This document shows positions 18,774-27,480 of a stretch of 64,000 nucleotides of DNA, piece after piece. Position 1 is the stretch's first letter; every line of letters begins with the position of its first letter. Below the pieces are notes generated by a model that worked only from the letters and a program-made list of their open reading frames with translations, was not told where the DNA came from and ran no database searches. Location of the stretch: the NCBI RefSeq assembly GCF_001612615.1, contig NZ_BDAU01000025.1, positions 44,624 through 108,623 of the forward strand, read 5' to 3'. This DNA is from Nocardia amikacinitolerans NBRC 108937. Its GTDB lineage: Bacteria; Actinomycetota; Actinomycetes; Mycobacteriales; Mycobacteriaceae. Position numbers and translations under genes: made by a program.

Positions 18774-20057
18774 ATGATCGACGTGTTCGCCGCGCACGGC
18801 ATCGGCGCGCCGGTGCCGGTGCGCGGTGACCGTCGATTCACCGCCGCCGCGCAGGTGGCCACTGCCCCTGCGCAATTCGGCACCACACCAACGGAAATCG
18901 GTACCGCGCCAACGCGAATCATCACCGCACCTGCGCGAATCGCCGCAGCGCCCGCGCAAATCGCCGCAGCGCTTGGACAAGTCTCCGCAGCGCCCGCGCG
19001 AATCACCGCAGCGCCCGCGCGAATCTCCACAGCGCCCGCGCAAATCGCCGCAGCGCTTGGACAAGTCTCCGCAGCGCCCGCGCGAATCGTCGCGGCGTCC
19101 GCACGTATCGCCACCTCGCCAACGCAAACTTCCATGGCCCCCGCGCTGATAGCGGTCGCCCACGGCAGCCGCGACCCGCGCTCGGCCGCCACCATGGCGG
19201 CGGTCGTCGCCGAGATCGCGGCCGCCCGGCCCGATCTCGATGTCCACCTCGCCTTCCTCGATCTGAGCGCACCCTCGGTCGAGCAGGTAGTGGACGTCGT
19301 TGCGGGACAAGGTCATACCCATGCGATCGTGGTCCCCTTGTTGCTGGGCAGCGCCTTTCACGCGCGGGTCGACCTGCCCGGCCTGCTGGATGAGTGCCGC
19401 GCCAGACACCCCCACCTCCGCCTGACTCAGGCTGAGGTGCTCGGCTCCGATCCACGGTTGATCGAAGCGCTGCGTGACCGCGTGCTGGACGCGCTCGGTG
19501 CGACGGCGGTGCCGGACGATCTCGTGGCGCCCGTGATCCCCGACGGCCTTCCGCAGGTCGCTGATCCGAACGACGGCGAATCGACCGCTGCTCCCCGCAC
19601 GGCCGTGGCACCCGCCGACCCGTGGCCCCGCGTGGCGCCGCCCGCTCGCAGCGCCCACATGGCGCCCACCATCCCGGTTCCGAATGCCCCGGACGTCGGC
19701 GGCACTCGCCTCGGTGTCGCCGTGGCAGCCGTCGGCTCCTCCTCCGCCGCCGCCAACGTGCGCAGCGCGGAAGTCGCCCGACAGCTGTCCGCGATGACCA
19801 ACTGGCCCACCGAGATCTGCTTCGCCACCACGGAACCCACTGTCCACGAGGCGGTTTCCCGCCTGCGCGCACGCGGCGTCGATCAGGTTCTGCTGGCCCC
19901 GTGGTTCCTCGCCCCCGGTCTGCTCACCGACCGCTTGGCGACCGCGGCCCCCGAACTCGTGCACGCGAACGTCATCGGGGCGCACCACGCCATGACCGAA
20001 ATCGTCTGGGACCGCTACGACGCCGCGTGGGCCGACGCCCTGCCGCTGTCCGCCTGA
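18774..20057 (+). CDS. Sirohydrochlorin chelatase (CbiX/SirB type) with repeat N-terminus
   Basis: A 427-residue protein. Residues 121-427 are a two-lobed class II chelatase: the first lobe begins ALIAVAHGSRDPRS with the metal-binding His and later GSAFHARVD, and the second begins LGVAVAAVGSSS. It would insert Fe2+ into sirohydrochlorin, completing siroheme for SirA. The two lobes are joined by a Pro/Ala-rich linker (about 245-305). Residues 23-120 are 14 degenerate heptads of xAPARIx type that run straight into the first strand MAPALIA. ATG 18774 lies 2 bases after the cysN stop; ATG 19134 would give the protein without repeats. Confidence 0.82.
   Translation: MIDVFAAHGIGAPVPVRGDRRFTAAAQVATAPAQFGTTPTEIGTAPTRIITAPARIAAAPAQIAAALGQVSAAPARITAAPARISTAPAQIAAALGQVSAAPARIVAASARIATSPTQTSMAPALIAVAHGSRDPRSAATMAAVVAEIAAARPDLDVHLAFLDLSAPSVEQVVDVVAGQGHTHAIVVPLLLGSAFHARVDLPGLLDECRARHPHLRLTQAEVLGSDPRLIEALRDRVLDALGATAVPDDLVAPVIPDGLPQVADPNDGESTAAPRTAVAPADPWPRVAPPARSAHMAPTIPVPNAPDVGGTRLGVAVAAVGSSSAAANVRSAEVARQLSAMTNWPTEICFATTEPTVHEAVSRLRARGVDQVLLAPWFLAPGLLTDRLATAAPELVHANVIGAHHAMTEIVWDRYDAAWADALPLSA
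18840..19133 (+). repeat. 14 tandem 21-bp units within the chelatase gene
   Basis: The unit is roughly GCGCCCGCGCGAATCGCCGCA, translating to heptads such as APARIAA, APAQIAA and ALGQVSA. A higher-order period of 84 bp (four units) is visible: the block starting CCCGCGCAAATCGCC at 18951 recurs at 19035. The array stays in frame. It resembles amplification of the codons for the first strand of the chelatase (MAPALIA). Confidence 0.85.
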
Positions 20058-20156
20058 GTCCTCCCTCGCACCGCACCTGGAACCGGCAAGCAACAGGTCT
20101 TGGCGTACGACCCGACGAGCCTGCGCTCTACCGAATTTCGTTGCCCGCGAACAGCT

Positions 20157-20756
20157 TCACGACAGCAGGCGGTCGACGATCGCGCGCGCGGTGTGCACTT
20201 TGGTCTCGTCGCCGAGTTGGCGTGCCGTGCTGACCGCGCTGATGACGGCGTCGAATTCGAAGGCGAGCGCGTCCGCGTCGCGGCCGGTGAGGTCGCCCTG
20301 TTCCTGAGCTTTGCGAATCTCGGTGGTCAGGAACGTCATCCAGTCGTCGTGGTCGGCGGCGACCGCGTCGCGCACCGGGCCCGGCCTGCTGTCGAATTCG
20401 ACAAGCGTGGCGGTGCGGAAGCAGCCGCCGGGGAAGACCGGCTCGGTGACGTGCGCGAACCAGTTGTCGATCAGGGCGCGTAGCCGCGGTAGGCCGCGCG
20501 GCTCGGCGAGGCTCGGCTCGATCACCCGGCCGACGAACACCTCGCGCGCGGCCTCCACCGCGGCGAGCTGCAGGGATTCCTTCGACCCGAAGAGCGTGGC
20601 GATACCGCTCTTGCTGATGCCGAGGTCGGCGGCGAGTCGCCCGATGCTCACACCGTTGAGCCCTTCGACCGACGCCACATCGGCGGCGTGCCTGGCGATC
20701 GATGCACGGGAGCGGGCGCCCTTGACCAGGCGCTGATCGGTTGTCGTCTCGGCCAT
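20157..20756 (-). CDS. TetR-family repressor
   Basis: A 199-residue regulator with an N-terminal HTH (VSIGRLAADLGISKSGIATLFGSKESL) and a TetR_C-like ligand domain containing GCFRTATLVEFDSRPGPVRDAV. It is divergent from the DHA2-type exporter gene, with operator-like repeats between them, so it probably represses that gene and itself. ATG 20756 is preceded by GGTGGAAG. Confidence 0.88.
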   Translation of the reverse strand: MAETTTDQRLVKGARSRASIARHAADVASVEGLNGVSIGRLAADLGISKSGIATLFGSKESLQLAAVEAAREVFVGRVIEPSLAEPRGLPRLRALIDNWFAHVTEPVFPGGCFRTATLVEFDSRPGPVRDAVAADHDDWMTFLTTEIRKAQEQGDLTGRDADALAFEFDAVISAVSTARQLGDETKVHTARAIVDRLLS

Positions 20757-20786
20757 GGGCCCATTCTTCCACCGCGGTCTTGCAAA

Positions 20787-20830
20787 TACGAACGGTCGGT
20801 CGTACTTTTATTGCACGAACGGTCGTACGT
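20787..20830. promoter_or_regulatory. Two TetR operator-like sites in the TetR/MFS spacer
   Basis: Two related near-palindromes share the core ACGAACGGTCG: 20787-20805 (TACGAACGGTCGGTCGTAC) and 20815-20830 (ACGAACGGTCGTACGT). They are 28 bases apart in the divergent promoter. Two dimers could bind and block both promoters. Confidence 0.6.
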
Positions 20831-20856
20831 TTTGTTCCGCTTCCAGAAGGATCTCC

Positions 20857-22279
20857 ATGACCGAGGTGTCCGCACGGATCGCCAGTCCACACGCGACGAG
20901 CGCCAAAGCCACGCTGCTGATCGCGTGCGGCGCGGCGTTCATCGCCTTTCTCGATCTCTCCGTGGTCAACATCGCCTTCCCCGCCATCGCGCGCGACTAT
21001 TCCGGCACCGCCGCGACCACGCTGACATGGGTCGTCAGCGGTTACGCCGTCGCGTTCGCCGCGCTGCTCACCCCCCGGCGGCCGGTTCGCCGACGCGCTC
21101 GGGCGGCGCAGGCTCTTCCTCGTCGCGCTTGCCGGTTTCGCGCTCACCTCGCTGCTGTGCGGGTTGGCGCCGAACGCGGCGTGGCTCATCGCCGGACGTC
21201 TGCTCCAGGGCGCGACGGCCGCGCTCATGGTGCCCGCGGCGCTGGGTTTGGTTTTGAGCGTGACCCCGCGCGAGCGAATCGGCGCGGCCATCGGCGCGTG
21301 GTCGGCCGCGGGCGGATTCGCCGCGGTCGTCGGCCCGGCGATCGGCGGCGGCCTGGTGGAGGCGTTCGGCTGGCGCTCGGTCTTCGTGATCAACGTGCCT
21401 GTCGCCCTAGCGCTCGTTCTGGCGGGGCTGCGCATTCCGGTGTCCGATCCGCGGCCGGTCGGCAGCGCGCTGCCGGACCCCCTCGGCACCGTGGCCGTCG
21501 CGCTCGGATTCGGCGGACTGGTCGCCGGTGTCACCGAAGGTCAGCGGTGGGGCTGGACCTCGCCGGGCACGTTGGCCGCACTGGGCGTCGGTGCGGCGCT
21601 GCTCGCCGCCGCGCTGGTTCGTTCGGCGCGGCACCACAATCCGGCGATCGCGGTCGAACTCTGGCGGAGCAGGCCGTACGCGCTGGCCAATGCCGCGTCG
21701 TTCGTCTTCGGCGCGGCGATGTTCGCCTGGCTGCTGGCCGGACCGCTGTTCCTGGACGGGATCTGGGGCTATTCGGTACTCGGCTCGGCCGCCGCGCTGA
21801 CCGTCGGCGCCGTCACGTCGATGGTCAGCGCCACGCTGGCCGGGCGGGTCACCGCGCCCGCCGCGCGCCGCTGGGTCGGGGTGCTCGGGGCGTTGATGTT
21901 CACCGCGAGCCTCGTCTGGATGAGTACCGACGCGTTCGGGTCCGCTCCCGCGCTGTGGTCGGCGTGGATCCCCGCCGGACTGCTCGGCGGCGGCGCGGTC
22001 GGCATCGTGGTGACGACGCTGGGCACCGCGGCCGCGAGTTCGCTTCCGCCGCAACAGTTCGCGGCGGGCATCGGCATGAACCTGACGGCGCGGCAGGTCG
22101 GCGGCGCGCTGGGCGTCGCCGTGCTCGCGGCGGTGTTCGCCGCCCATCCCGGTGACGCGCTCGCCGGGTTCCACACCCTCTTCGCGGTCTGCGCCGGCAT
22201 CGCCCTTGTCGCGGCCTTCCTGTGCGCGGTACCGAGCAGGCAGCCCGATCCAACCGCCACAGCCGTCCCTGCCAACTAG
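20857..22279 (+). pseudogene. DHA2-type MFS drug exporter with a frameshift
   Basis: ATG 20857 (RBS AGAAGGA) gives MTEVSARIASPHATSAKATL and the first two or three helices. The frame changes in the run of six C at 21071-21076. The remainder (GGRFADALGRRRLF onward to PSRQPDPTATAVPAN) is in another frame and ends at 22279. Removing one C restores a normal approximately 470-residue EmrB/QacA-like protein with the family signature GGGLVEAFGWRSVFVINVP. Either a homopolymer error or a genuine (possibly reversible) frameshift. The divergent TetR gene is intact. Confidence 0.8.
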
Positions 22280-22287
22280 GAGTCCTC

Positions 22288-22980
22288 ATGACGCACAACG
22301 ACATTCACACCGAAGCCGACGACCCGATGCTGCTGAGCCCCGACGCCGCACGCGAGCTGCTCGCGGACGTGCCGTGGCGCCGTTTCGCCGTACTCGGCGA
22401 CTCCATCGCCCAAGGCGTCGGCGATCCGAGTCCCGGCTATGACGCCATGGGCTGGGCCGACCGCCTCGCCGCCCTGCTCACCTCCGTGCGGCCCGGTCTC
22501 GCCTACCTCAACACCGGACGCATCGGCGCGACGACGGCCCAGGTGCGCGACGAACAACTCCAGCGGGTCTTGGCTTTCGAGCCGGATCTGGTGCACGTGA
22601 GCTGCGGCGGCAACGATCTGTTCCTGCCCGGCGGTGATCTCGGCCAGGTGCGGGCGAACCTCGACGGGTTGTTCGCCGCCGTGAGCCGCGGCGGCGCGCA
22701 GGTCTCGACGTTCACTCTCGCCGATGTCTGGGATGTCGAGCGGATGGCGCCGATGCGGCCGATGCGGGAGCGGATGGCCGCGCTCAACGACGTCATCCGG
22801 GAGGTGGCCGACCGCTACGACGCGATACTCGTCGACTTCTGGGACCACCCGCTGCGGCTGCGACCGCAGCTGATGAGCGCCGACCTGATCCACTTCAGCA
22901 CGAGCGGGCACGCGGTGGTCGCCACGGAAATGGTGCGTGCGCTGAGCGCACGCGTCCTCGCCGACGCCGCCGCGAACTGA
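22288..22980 (+). CDS. SGNH/GDSL hydrolase (esterase/lipase)
   Basis: A 230-residue protein with block I GDSIAQG (Ser nucleophile), block III CGGNDLF (Asn) and block V SADLIHFSTSGH (Asp/His of the catalytic residues). No signal peptide, so cytoplasmic. ATG 22288 follows AGGAG, 8 bases after the MFS stop, so the two genes form an operon. The substrate is unknown. Confidence 0.87.
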   Translation: MTHNDIHTEADDPMLLSPDAARELLADVPWRRFAVLGDSIAQGVGDPSPGYDAMGWADRLAALLTSVRPGLAYLNTGRIGATTAQVRDEQLQRVLAFEPDLVHVSCGGNDLFLPGGDLGQVRANLDGLFAAVSRGGAQVSTFTLADVWDVERMAPMRPMRERMAALNDVIREVADRYDAILVDFWDHPLRLRPQLMSADLIHFSTSGHAVVATEMVRALSARVLADAAAN

Positions 22981-22994
22981 TCCCGGGACAACGA

Positions 22995-23039
22995 ACTGGG
23001 CCGTGCCCCAGGGCTTTACGCCCCGGGACACGGCCCAGT
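22995..23039. terminator. Bidirectional terminator hairpin between convergent genes
   Basis: Perfect 11-bp arms (ACTGGGCCGTG at 22995-23005 and its complement at 23029-23039) enclose further GGGC/GCCCC pairing. It lies 14 bases after the SGNH stop and 39 bases from the convergent secreted-protein stop. Confidence 0.7.
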
Positions 23040-23078
23040 GGTCTACCCGGTTCCGGTGGAACCGCCGTCAGCCCCGGA

Positions 23079-23513
23079 TCAGGGCAGCACCTGCGGCACC
23101 GACTCCGGCGCGATGGCGCCGACGAGCAGGCCAACGACCGTGCCGATGATCGCACCGTTGATCGCACCCGCGATGCCGCACGGCACCGCGAGAACGAGGA
23201 AGCCCGGCAGGCACGACGCCGCGGCGAGCACACCCGAACCCGCCGCACCGGCGGCGGCGCCTGCGGCCGCGCCGTTGGCCAGCGGATCGGAGTTCTTCGC
23301 CTCCGGGTTGGTCGCGATCTCCTCGAGCGAAATGCCCGTACCCGCAGCGACGACCCGCACCGGCTCGGCAACCTGCTGCACGACCGGAGCGGGCGCCTGC
23401 ACCGGAGCCGCCTGCGCGGGGGCGGCGACCCCGACGAGTGCGACGGCGGCCGCGAACGGCAGCACACCGGCGATCAGTTTGCGGCCTGCGTTCTTGAAGG
23501 TCCCACGGACCAT
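23079..23513 (-). CDS. Small secreted hypothetical protein with hydrophobic C-terminal region
   Basis: 144 residues with a clear Sec signal peptide (KLIAGVLPFAAAVALVGVAAPAQA). An Ala/Pro/Val segment follows (APAPVVQQVAEPVRVVAAGTG). The C-terminal Gly/Ala-rich hydrophobic stretch contains two cysteines (CLPGFLVLAVPC) and a glycine-zipper-like region (AGAINGAIIGTVVGLLVGA). It may sit in or cross the outer envelope. ATG 23513 has GGAGAG upstream; ATG 23525 is the alternative. A degraded paralogue lies at 24535-24625. Confidence 0.6.
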   Translation of the reverse strand: MVRGTFKNAGRKLIAGVLPFAAAVALVGVAAPAQAAPVQAPAPVVQQVAEPVRVVAAGTGISLEEIATNPEAKNSDPLANGAAAGAAAGAAGSGVLAAASCLPGFLVLAVPCGIAGAINGAIIGTVVGLLVGAIAPESVPQVLP

Positions 23514-23715
23514 ATTGGTTCCCATCTCTCCCCGACCCCCGATATTCATCGAATGTCATTGCGGTACATGACCGCTCCACCTCGACGAGAGTCGAGGCGG
23601 AGCAAGATCATCCTTGTCGCTGTGATCTCGGGAGCGCAAAAACAGTGGTGCGGATCACAGTTGGGAGAGGTTTAGGGTTGGCCACTTTCGGTCAAGCGAC
23701 ACCCGCCGGCGCGGC

Positions 23716-24396
23716 TCAGAACACGAAGTGCGGGCCGTAGCCTGTCGTTTGCACGATGCCGTTGCGGGCGTCGGCGCGCACGGTGAGGAACGGTATGGCC
23801 GATGCCGGGGAGAGACACCCGTTCACATTCAGCGCGGTGTTGGAGTGCGCGAAGGTGAAGGGGAAGACCGAGTCGTCGTCCAGCTCCGCCTCGGCGACCA
23901 CCACGACGGTCACGCTGCCCGGGTTCAGGCTCACGGTGATCTCACCGCCGACTTCACCGAAGACCCCGAAGACGACATCCCCACCGAGAACGATCCCGAG
24001 CGGCATTTCCAGATCCAGACCGAGCAGCCCTGGCGCGAATTCGATATCGGCGCCGGTGGCCGCGGCGATGCTGATATCGATGCCTTCGGAAATATCGACC
24101 GCGCAGCCGACCAGGTAGCCACCCACGATCAACCCGCCGCGCAGCGCCGAGGCTCCCTCGAGGGTGGCCGTGAAGTTTCCGGAGACCTTGGCCGAGTGCG
24201 CGAAAGGCACTCCAAGGGCGAGGTCGCCGGTGGACACGACGGCATTGGAATCCACCGACGCGACCAGCCGCATCCCGCTTCCGTTGACCTCCCCCGGTTC
24301 AGCGTGGGCCGCGCTGCCGGAAACAGCGAAGGCACCTGCGACGGCCATCATCACCGCGGTGATCCCGGCCAGGACATGTGAATGCTTGCGGTTCAT
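23716..24396 (-). CDS. MspA-family porin-like secreted protein
   Basis: 226 residues with a signal peptide ending SAAHA. The mature part alternates beta-strand patterns and shows a family-like segment (VGGYLVGCAVDISEGIDISIAAATG), PGSVTVVVVAEAEL and a C-terminal TTGYGPHFVF. MspA proteins are octameric outer-membrane (mycomembrane) channels for small hydrophilic solutes. ATG 24396 has GGAG five bases upstream; an in-frame ATG lies at 24417. Two Cys residues may form a disulfide. Confidence 0.75.
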   Translation of the reverse strand: MNRKHSHVLAGITAVMMAVAGAFAVSGSAAHAEPGEVNGSGMRLVASVDSNAVVSTGDLALGVPFAHSAKVSGNFTATLEGASALRGGLIVGGYLVGCAVDISEGIDISIAAATGADIEFAPGLLGLDLEMPLGIVLGGDVVFGVFGEVGGEITVSLNPGSVTVVVVAEAELDDDSVFPFTFAHSNTALNVNGCLSPASAIPFLTVRADARNGIVQTTGYGPHFVF

Positions 24397-24534
24397 CGTG
24401 CTCCAGTCGAACGTCATCGAAACGGAACTTTCACAAACGAACTCGCACAACGACCGCGGATCGTCTTCGGCGTGTGCGGAGGGCACGCAATCGATCGGTG
24501 CAGCGCTGGTAACCGTACAGCAACGGCGAGTCGC

Positions 24535-24625
24535 CGACGAAGGCGGCACGCGGTGTCGCGACGAACCGCACCGGGTCGGCGATCTGCCCCACGACCGGCG
24601 CGAGCGCCCGTACCTGCGCCGAGTT
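24535..24625 (-). pseudogene. Remnant of a small secreted protein paralogue
   Basis: Minus-strand translation gives AQVRALAPVVGQIADPVRFV, aligning with APVQAPAPVVQQVAEPVRVV of the intact gene at 23079-23513. No signal peptide or C-terminal part remains, and the flanks are not coding-like. The rest of 24397-24713 shows nothing recognisable. Confidence 0.45.
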
Positions 24626-24713
24626 ACCGATCGGCGGGGCCCGAGTGCGCCTCGGCGGGTTGCGCATCGCAGCGAGGCTTTGCCTGAAAGCACTCGGCTG
24701 CAAGCCGTTTCGG

Positions 24714-25661
24714 CTACCGCGTCGCCCCGTATCGTCGAACCAACTCCGCACCGATCAGCGCGAGCTCCTCGCACACCTCCGGCGGCCCGAGGACCTCGAT
24801 GTCCGCACCCCACCCGGCCAGCTGCTGGGCGATCATTCGCGGCGTCGGCGCGGTGACCCGAACCCGGACCCGCCCGTCGGACACCGGACCGTCGACTTCG
24901 CAGTGCCTGCCCTGCTGATCACGCAGCACCGGGAGCAGCGCGGGCGCGATGAGGGCCGTCGCCGCGGTGGCCGCGCGCCGCTGCTCCATCTCCCCGACGA
25001 CCTCCTCCCATGCACCGGACAGGTCGAAATCGGCTGGGCGGTCGAAGGTTTCGTCGGTGTGGGTCGCGTTCACGATCCGGTCGACCCGGAAGGTCCTGCT
25101 GCCCCGCTCGGTGCCCGCGATCAGGTACCAGATGGCGTCCTTGTCGACCAAACCCCACGGGTCGACCATCCGCGTGGTGCGCGTGCCCGCCCGCTCGTAC
25201 TCCAGCCGCACCCGGCGCCGCTGAACGACCGCGCGCTGCAACAAATCCACCACGCCGGGCCGGTTCCGGTCGCGCTGCCCCCACCGCGCGGGATCGATGA
25301 TCACCGCGTCGGCCGCCGCCTCGGCGTCGGCGCGGAAGGTCTGCGGGAGGGCCCGAACGAGCTTGCGCAGCGCGGATTTCACCTCAGGGTTCGCGCTCGC
25401 CGAAGCGCCCGCCAGCAGGAACAGCGCCCGCGCCTCGGGTTCGGACAGACCGCTGAGATCCGTGCGCGCACCGCCGATCAGCGACCAGCCGCCGCCCCGG
25501 CCCGGCTGCGGATAGACCGGGATGCCCGCCGCCGACAGCGCCTCGAGATCGCGCCGTGCCGTCGCCACCGAGACCTCCAACTCCTCGGCGACCTCGGCGG
25601 CGGTCACCCGGCCGCGGGCCTGCATGAGCAGCAAGGTGGCCACCAGACGATCCGCTCGCAT
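24714..25661 (-). CDS. WYL-domain transcriptional regulator (YafY type)
   Basis: A 315-residue regulator with an N-terminal winged HTH (VTAAEVAEELEVSVATARRDLEAL), a central WYL domain (around VRLEYERAGTRTTRMVDPWGLVDKDAIWYLIAG) and a C-terminal WCX-like extension. WYL domains bind small ligands or nucleic acids. It is divergent from the VOC gene, with a strong palindrome 20 bases upstream of its start. Confidence 0.9.
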   Translation of the reverse strand: MRADRLVATLLLMQARGRVTAAEVAEELEVSVATARRDLEALSAAGIPVYPQPGRGGGWSLIGGARTDLSGLSEPEARALFLLAGASASANPEVKSALRKLVRALPQTFRADAEAAADAVIIDPARWGQRDRNRPGVVDLLQRAVVQRRRVRLEYERAGTRTTRMVDPWGLVDKDAIWYLIAGTERGSRTFRVDRIVNATHTDETFDRPADFDLSGAWEEVVGEMEQRRAATAATALIAPALLPVLRDQQGRHCEVDGPVSDGRVRVRVTAPTPRMIAQQLAGWGADIEVLGPPEVCEELALIGAELVRRYGATR

Positions 25662-25680
25662 ACCGGAAATTCTGCCGCAA

Positions 25681-25705
25681 AAAGTGCTCAGTTGGTGAGC
25701 ACTTT
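25681..25705. promoter_or_regulatory. Perfect 10+5+10 palindromic operator
   Basis: AAAGTGCTCA (25681-25690), spacer GTTGG, TGAGCACTTT (25696-25705). It lies 20 bases from the WYL regulator start and 60 from the VOC gene. The perfect dyad in the divergent promoter points to autoregulation by the WYL protein and control of the VOC gene. Confidence 0.7.
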
Positions 25706-25764
25706 GCCCGCGAGAATGGTTTCACCAGCAAGAACAGAAACGTCCGAACCGAAGGAGCACCGAC

Positions 25765-26178
25765 ATGTTGCGCGGAATGGCCACCGTCACCTACTACGCC
25801 GACGACCTCGAGGCCGCCAAGGACTGGTACGCCGAATTCCTCGGCGTCGCGCCGTACTACCACGTGCCGAACGGGTACTACGAGTTCCGCATCGGCGATT
25901 ACCAGGCCGAACTCGGCATCGTGAACCGCGCCTACGCGCCGCAGGGCGCGCGCAACGAGCCGGGCGGCGGCGGCATCCTGAACTGGCATGTCGACGATCT
26001 GGAAGCCACCTTCCAGCGGCTGCTCGAGCTCGGCGCCGAGGAGTACGACCCGATCACCCCGCGCGGCAACGGCGAAGGTTTCGTCACCGCCGCGGTGGTC
26101 GACCCGTTCGGCAACATCATCGGGATCATGTCGAACCCGCACTACCGCGAGGTCGTCGCGAAGACCGGCGGCGTGTAG
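25765..26178 (+). CDS. VOC (glyoxalase/bleomycin-resistance fold) protein
   Basis: A 137-residue vicinal-oxygen-chelate protein with two beta-alpha-beta-beta-beta modules (MATVTYYADDLEAAKDWYAE ... and ILNWHVDDLEATFQRLLELG ... VDPFGNIIGIM). The DPFGN motif is typical of the PhnB/glyoxalase-like group. The substrate is unknown. ATG 25765 has GAAGGAG upstream. Probably the target of the divergent WYL regulator. Ends one base before the convergent HAD gene. Confidence 0.85.
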   Translation: MLRGMATVTYYADDLEAAKDWYAEFLGVAPYYHVPNGYYEFRIGDYQAELGIVNRAYAPQGARNEPGGGGILNWHVDDLEATFQRLLELGAEEYDPITPRGNGEGFVTAAVVDPFGNIIGIMSNPHYREVVAKTGGV

Positions 26179-26179
26179 G

Positions 26180-26977
26180 TCAGCGGAACCAGCGCTCCAG
26201 CACGGTGGCGACACCGTCTGCGGCGACGTCGCCGGTCACCTCGTCGGCCAGCGCGCGAACCTCGTCCGCCGCGTTGGCCATGGCGACGGAATACCCGGCC
26301 CAGCGCAGCATTTCGCGGTCGTTGTAGCCGTCGCCGATGGCCAGTGTCGCGGCGTGCGGAATGCCGAGGGACACGCGCAGTCGTTCCAGCGCCCAGCCTT
26401 TGGAGACCCCGCGACGCGAGACCGTCAGCCACGGACCGAACTCCCCGTGCACCCAACTCGCGTCGGGCACTCGGAAGGTCCGCAACAGCGCCAGCATCTC
26501 GTCCAGCGTTCCGTCCGGCCACCAGCCGTTGAGACGCGGCGTCGGCTCGCTGCTGAGCGCGCCGTGATCGACGAGAAGATATTCGCCGATGGAGAATTCG
26601 CCGGGGCTGTCACCGGTCGCCCAGGTGCCGACCCCGACCTTCTCCACGGCGAAGATCATCTCCGGGAACAGGGCGCGCAACGCGGCGACCGCGGGCGCCG
26701 GATCGAACGCCTGCACCGCCACCGGCACGCCTTTGGCCACATCGATGTGCACCGCGCCGTTGGAACACAGCGCGTGCCCCTCGACCAGCCCGAGTTCGGC
26801 GAGCACCGGACGCGTCGTCAGCAGCGTGCGTCCGGTCGTCACCACGACGTGCGCCCCGGCCGCGACGGCCGCCGCCACCGCCGCGGCCACTCGCGCACTG
26901 ATCGGCTCTCCCGTCTCGAGCAGCGTGCCGTCCACATCCAACGCGATCAGCCGCGGCCCTCCCCCAAGCGCTTTCAC
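26180..26977 (-). CDS. HAD-superfamily phosphatase (Cof type)
   Basis: 265 residues with HAD motif I ALDVDGTLL, motif II VVTTGRT, motif III Lys in the region VSKGWALERL and motif IV IGDGYNDREML. The C2B-type cap lies in the middle. Such enzymes dephosphorylate sugar phosphates or flavin precursors. GTG 26977 is the closest start to motif I; the long open frame upstream is low-complexity sequence. Confidence 0.88.
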   Translation of the reverse strand: MKALGGGPRLIALDVDGTLLETGEPISARVAAAVAAAVAAGAHVVVTTGRTLLTTRPVLAELGLVEGHALCSNGAVHIDVAKGVPVAVQAFDPAPAVAALRALFPEMIFAVEKVGVGTWATGDSPGEFSIGEYLLVDHGALSSEPTPRLNGWWPDGTLDEMLALLRTFRVPDASWVHGEFGPWLTVSRRGVSKGWALERLRVSLGIPHAATLAIGDGYNDREMLRWAGYSVAMANAADEVRALADEVTGDVAADGVATVLERWFR

Positions 26978-27208
26978 CTGCTCATTGTGCCCCGTGGGCC
27001 GACCGCTCGTTCGCGGTTCGAGCACGGTCGGCCGCCCGCCGGTCCGCGATGCGACGCCGACAACCGTTGCCACGCACTGCCACACACGGTGGGAAACAGT
27101 CCCGTCGTTTCCGCCAACCAGTACTTCGGCCGATGGCGACGACAACGCCTCGCGGTGGCCGCCCCGGCTGATCGACGGCGCCAGCCAGCCCCATCGACAC
27201 CGCCGCTC
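26978..27208. other. Gene-free stretch before the duplicated Hsp70-like 3' end
   Basis: No supported gene. The segment is unique sequence between the HAD start and the 508-bp repeat; I see no clear promoter other than that needed for the HAD gene. Confidence 0.5.
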
Positions 27209-27480
27209 GGTATTTCGCCCGCTCACAACGACATCGGCTGGTCGTGGCGGCCGCGAGCTGCTCAGCGGCGCGCGCCCCCGCCGCCTGCGCCGCCACCGGC
27301 ACCACCACCGCCACCTGCGCCGCCGCCGACCTTCGAGCCGCCGCCGACCTTGCAACCGCCGCCAGCACCGCCGGAAGTCGAACCACCGGAAGAGGTTCCG
27401 CCCGAGCGGCCGGAGGACGAGGCTCCTCCGGAGGAGGTGCTGCCGCCGGAGGAAGCGCCACCATGTGAAGACGCACCGCC
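27209..27480 (-). pseudogene. Partial duplicate of the Hsp70-like gene's 3' end and downstream flank
   Basis: Minus-strand frame ending at TGA 27262 encodes SGGASSHGGASSGG ... KVGGGAGGGGGAGGGAGGGGARR, nearly identical to the C-terminus of the intact gene ending at 27932. The shared downstream flank CGCCCGCTCACAACGACATC occurs at 27216 and 27724, 508 bases apart. The copy loses similarity near 27480 and continues as degenerate G-rich sequence to about 27710. It has no start and no ATPase domain. Confidence 0.8.

Noticed and set aside
18651..20093. A 480-codon frame antisense to the chelatase with Cys/Arg repeats
   Set aside because: The repeats are the complement of the heptad array; the other half has no domain. 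The sense frame has both chelatase lobes and operon spacing.
20058..20156. Search for a terminator between the chelatase and TetR genes
   Set aside because: No convincing stem was found in the 99-base convergent spacer.
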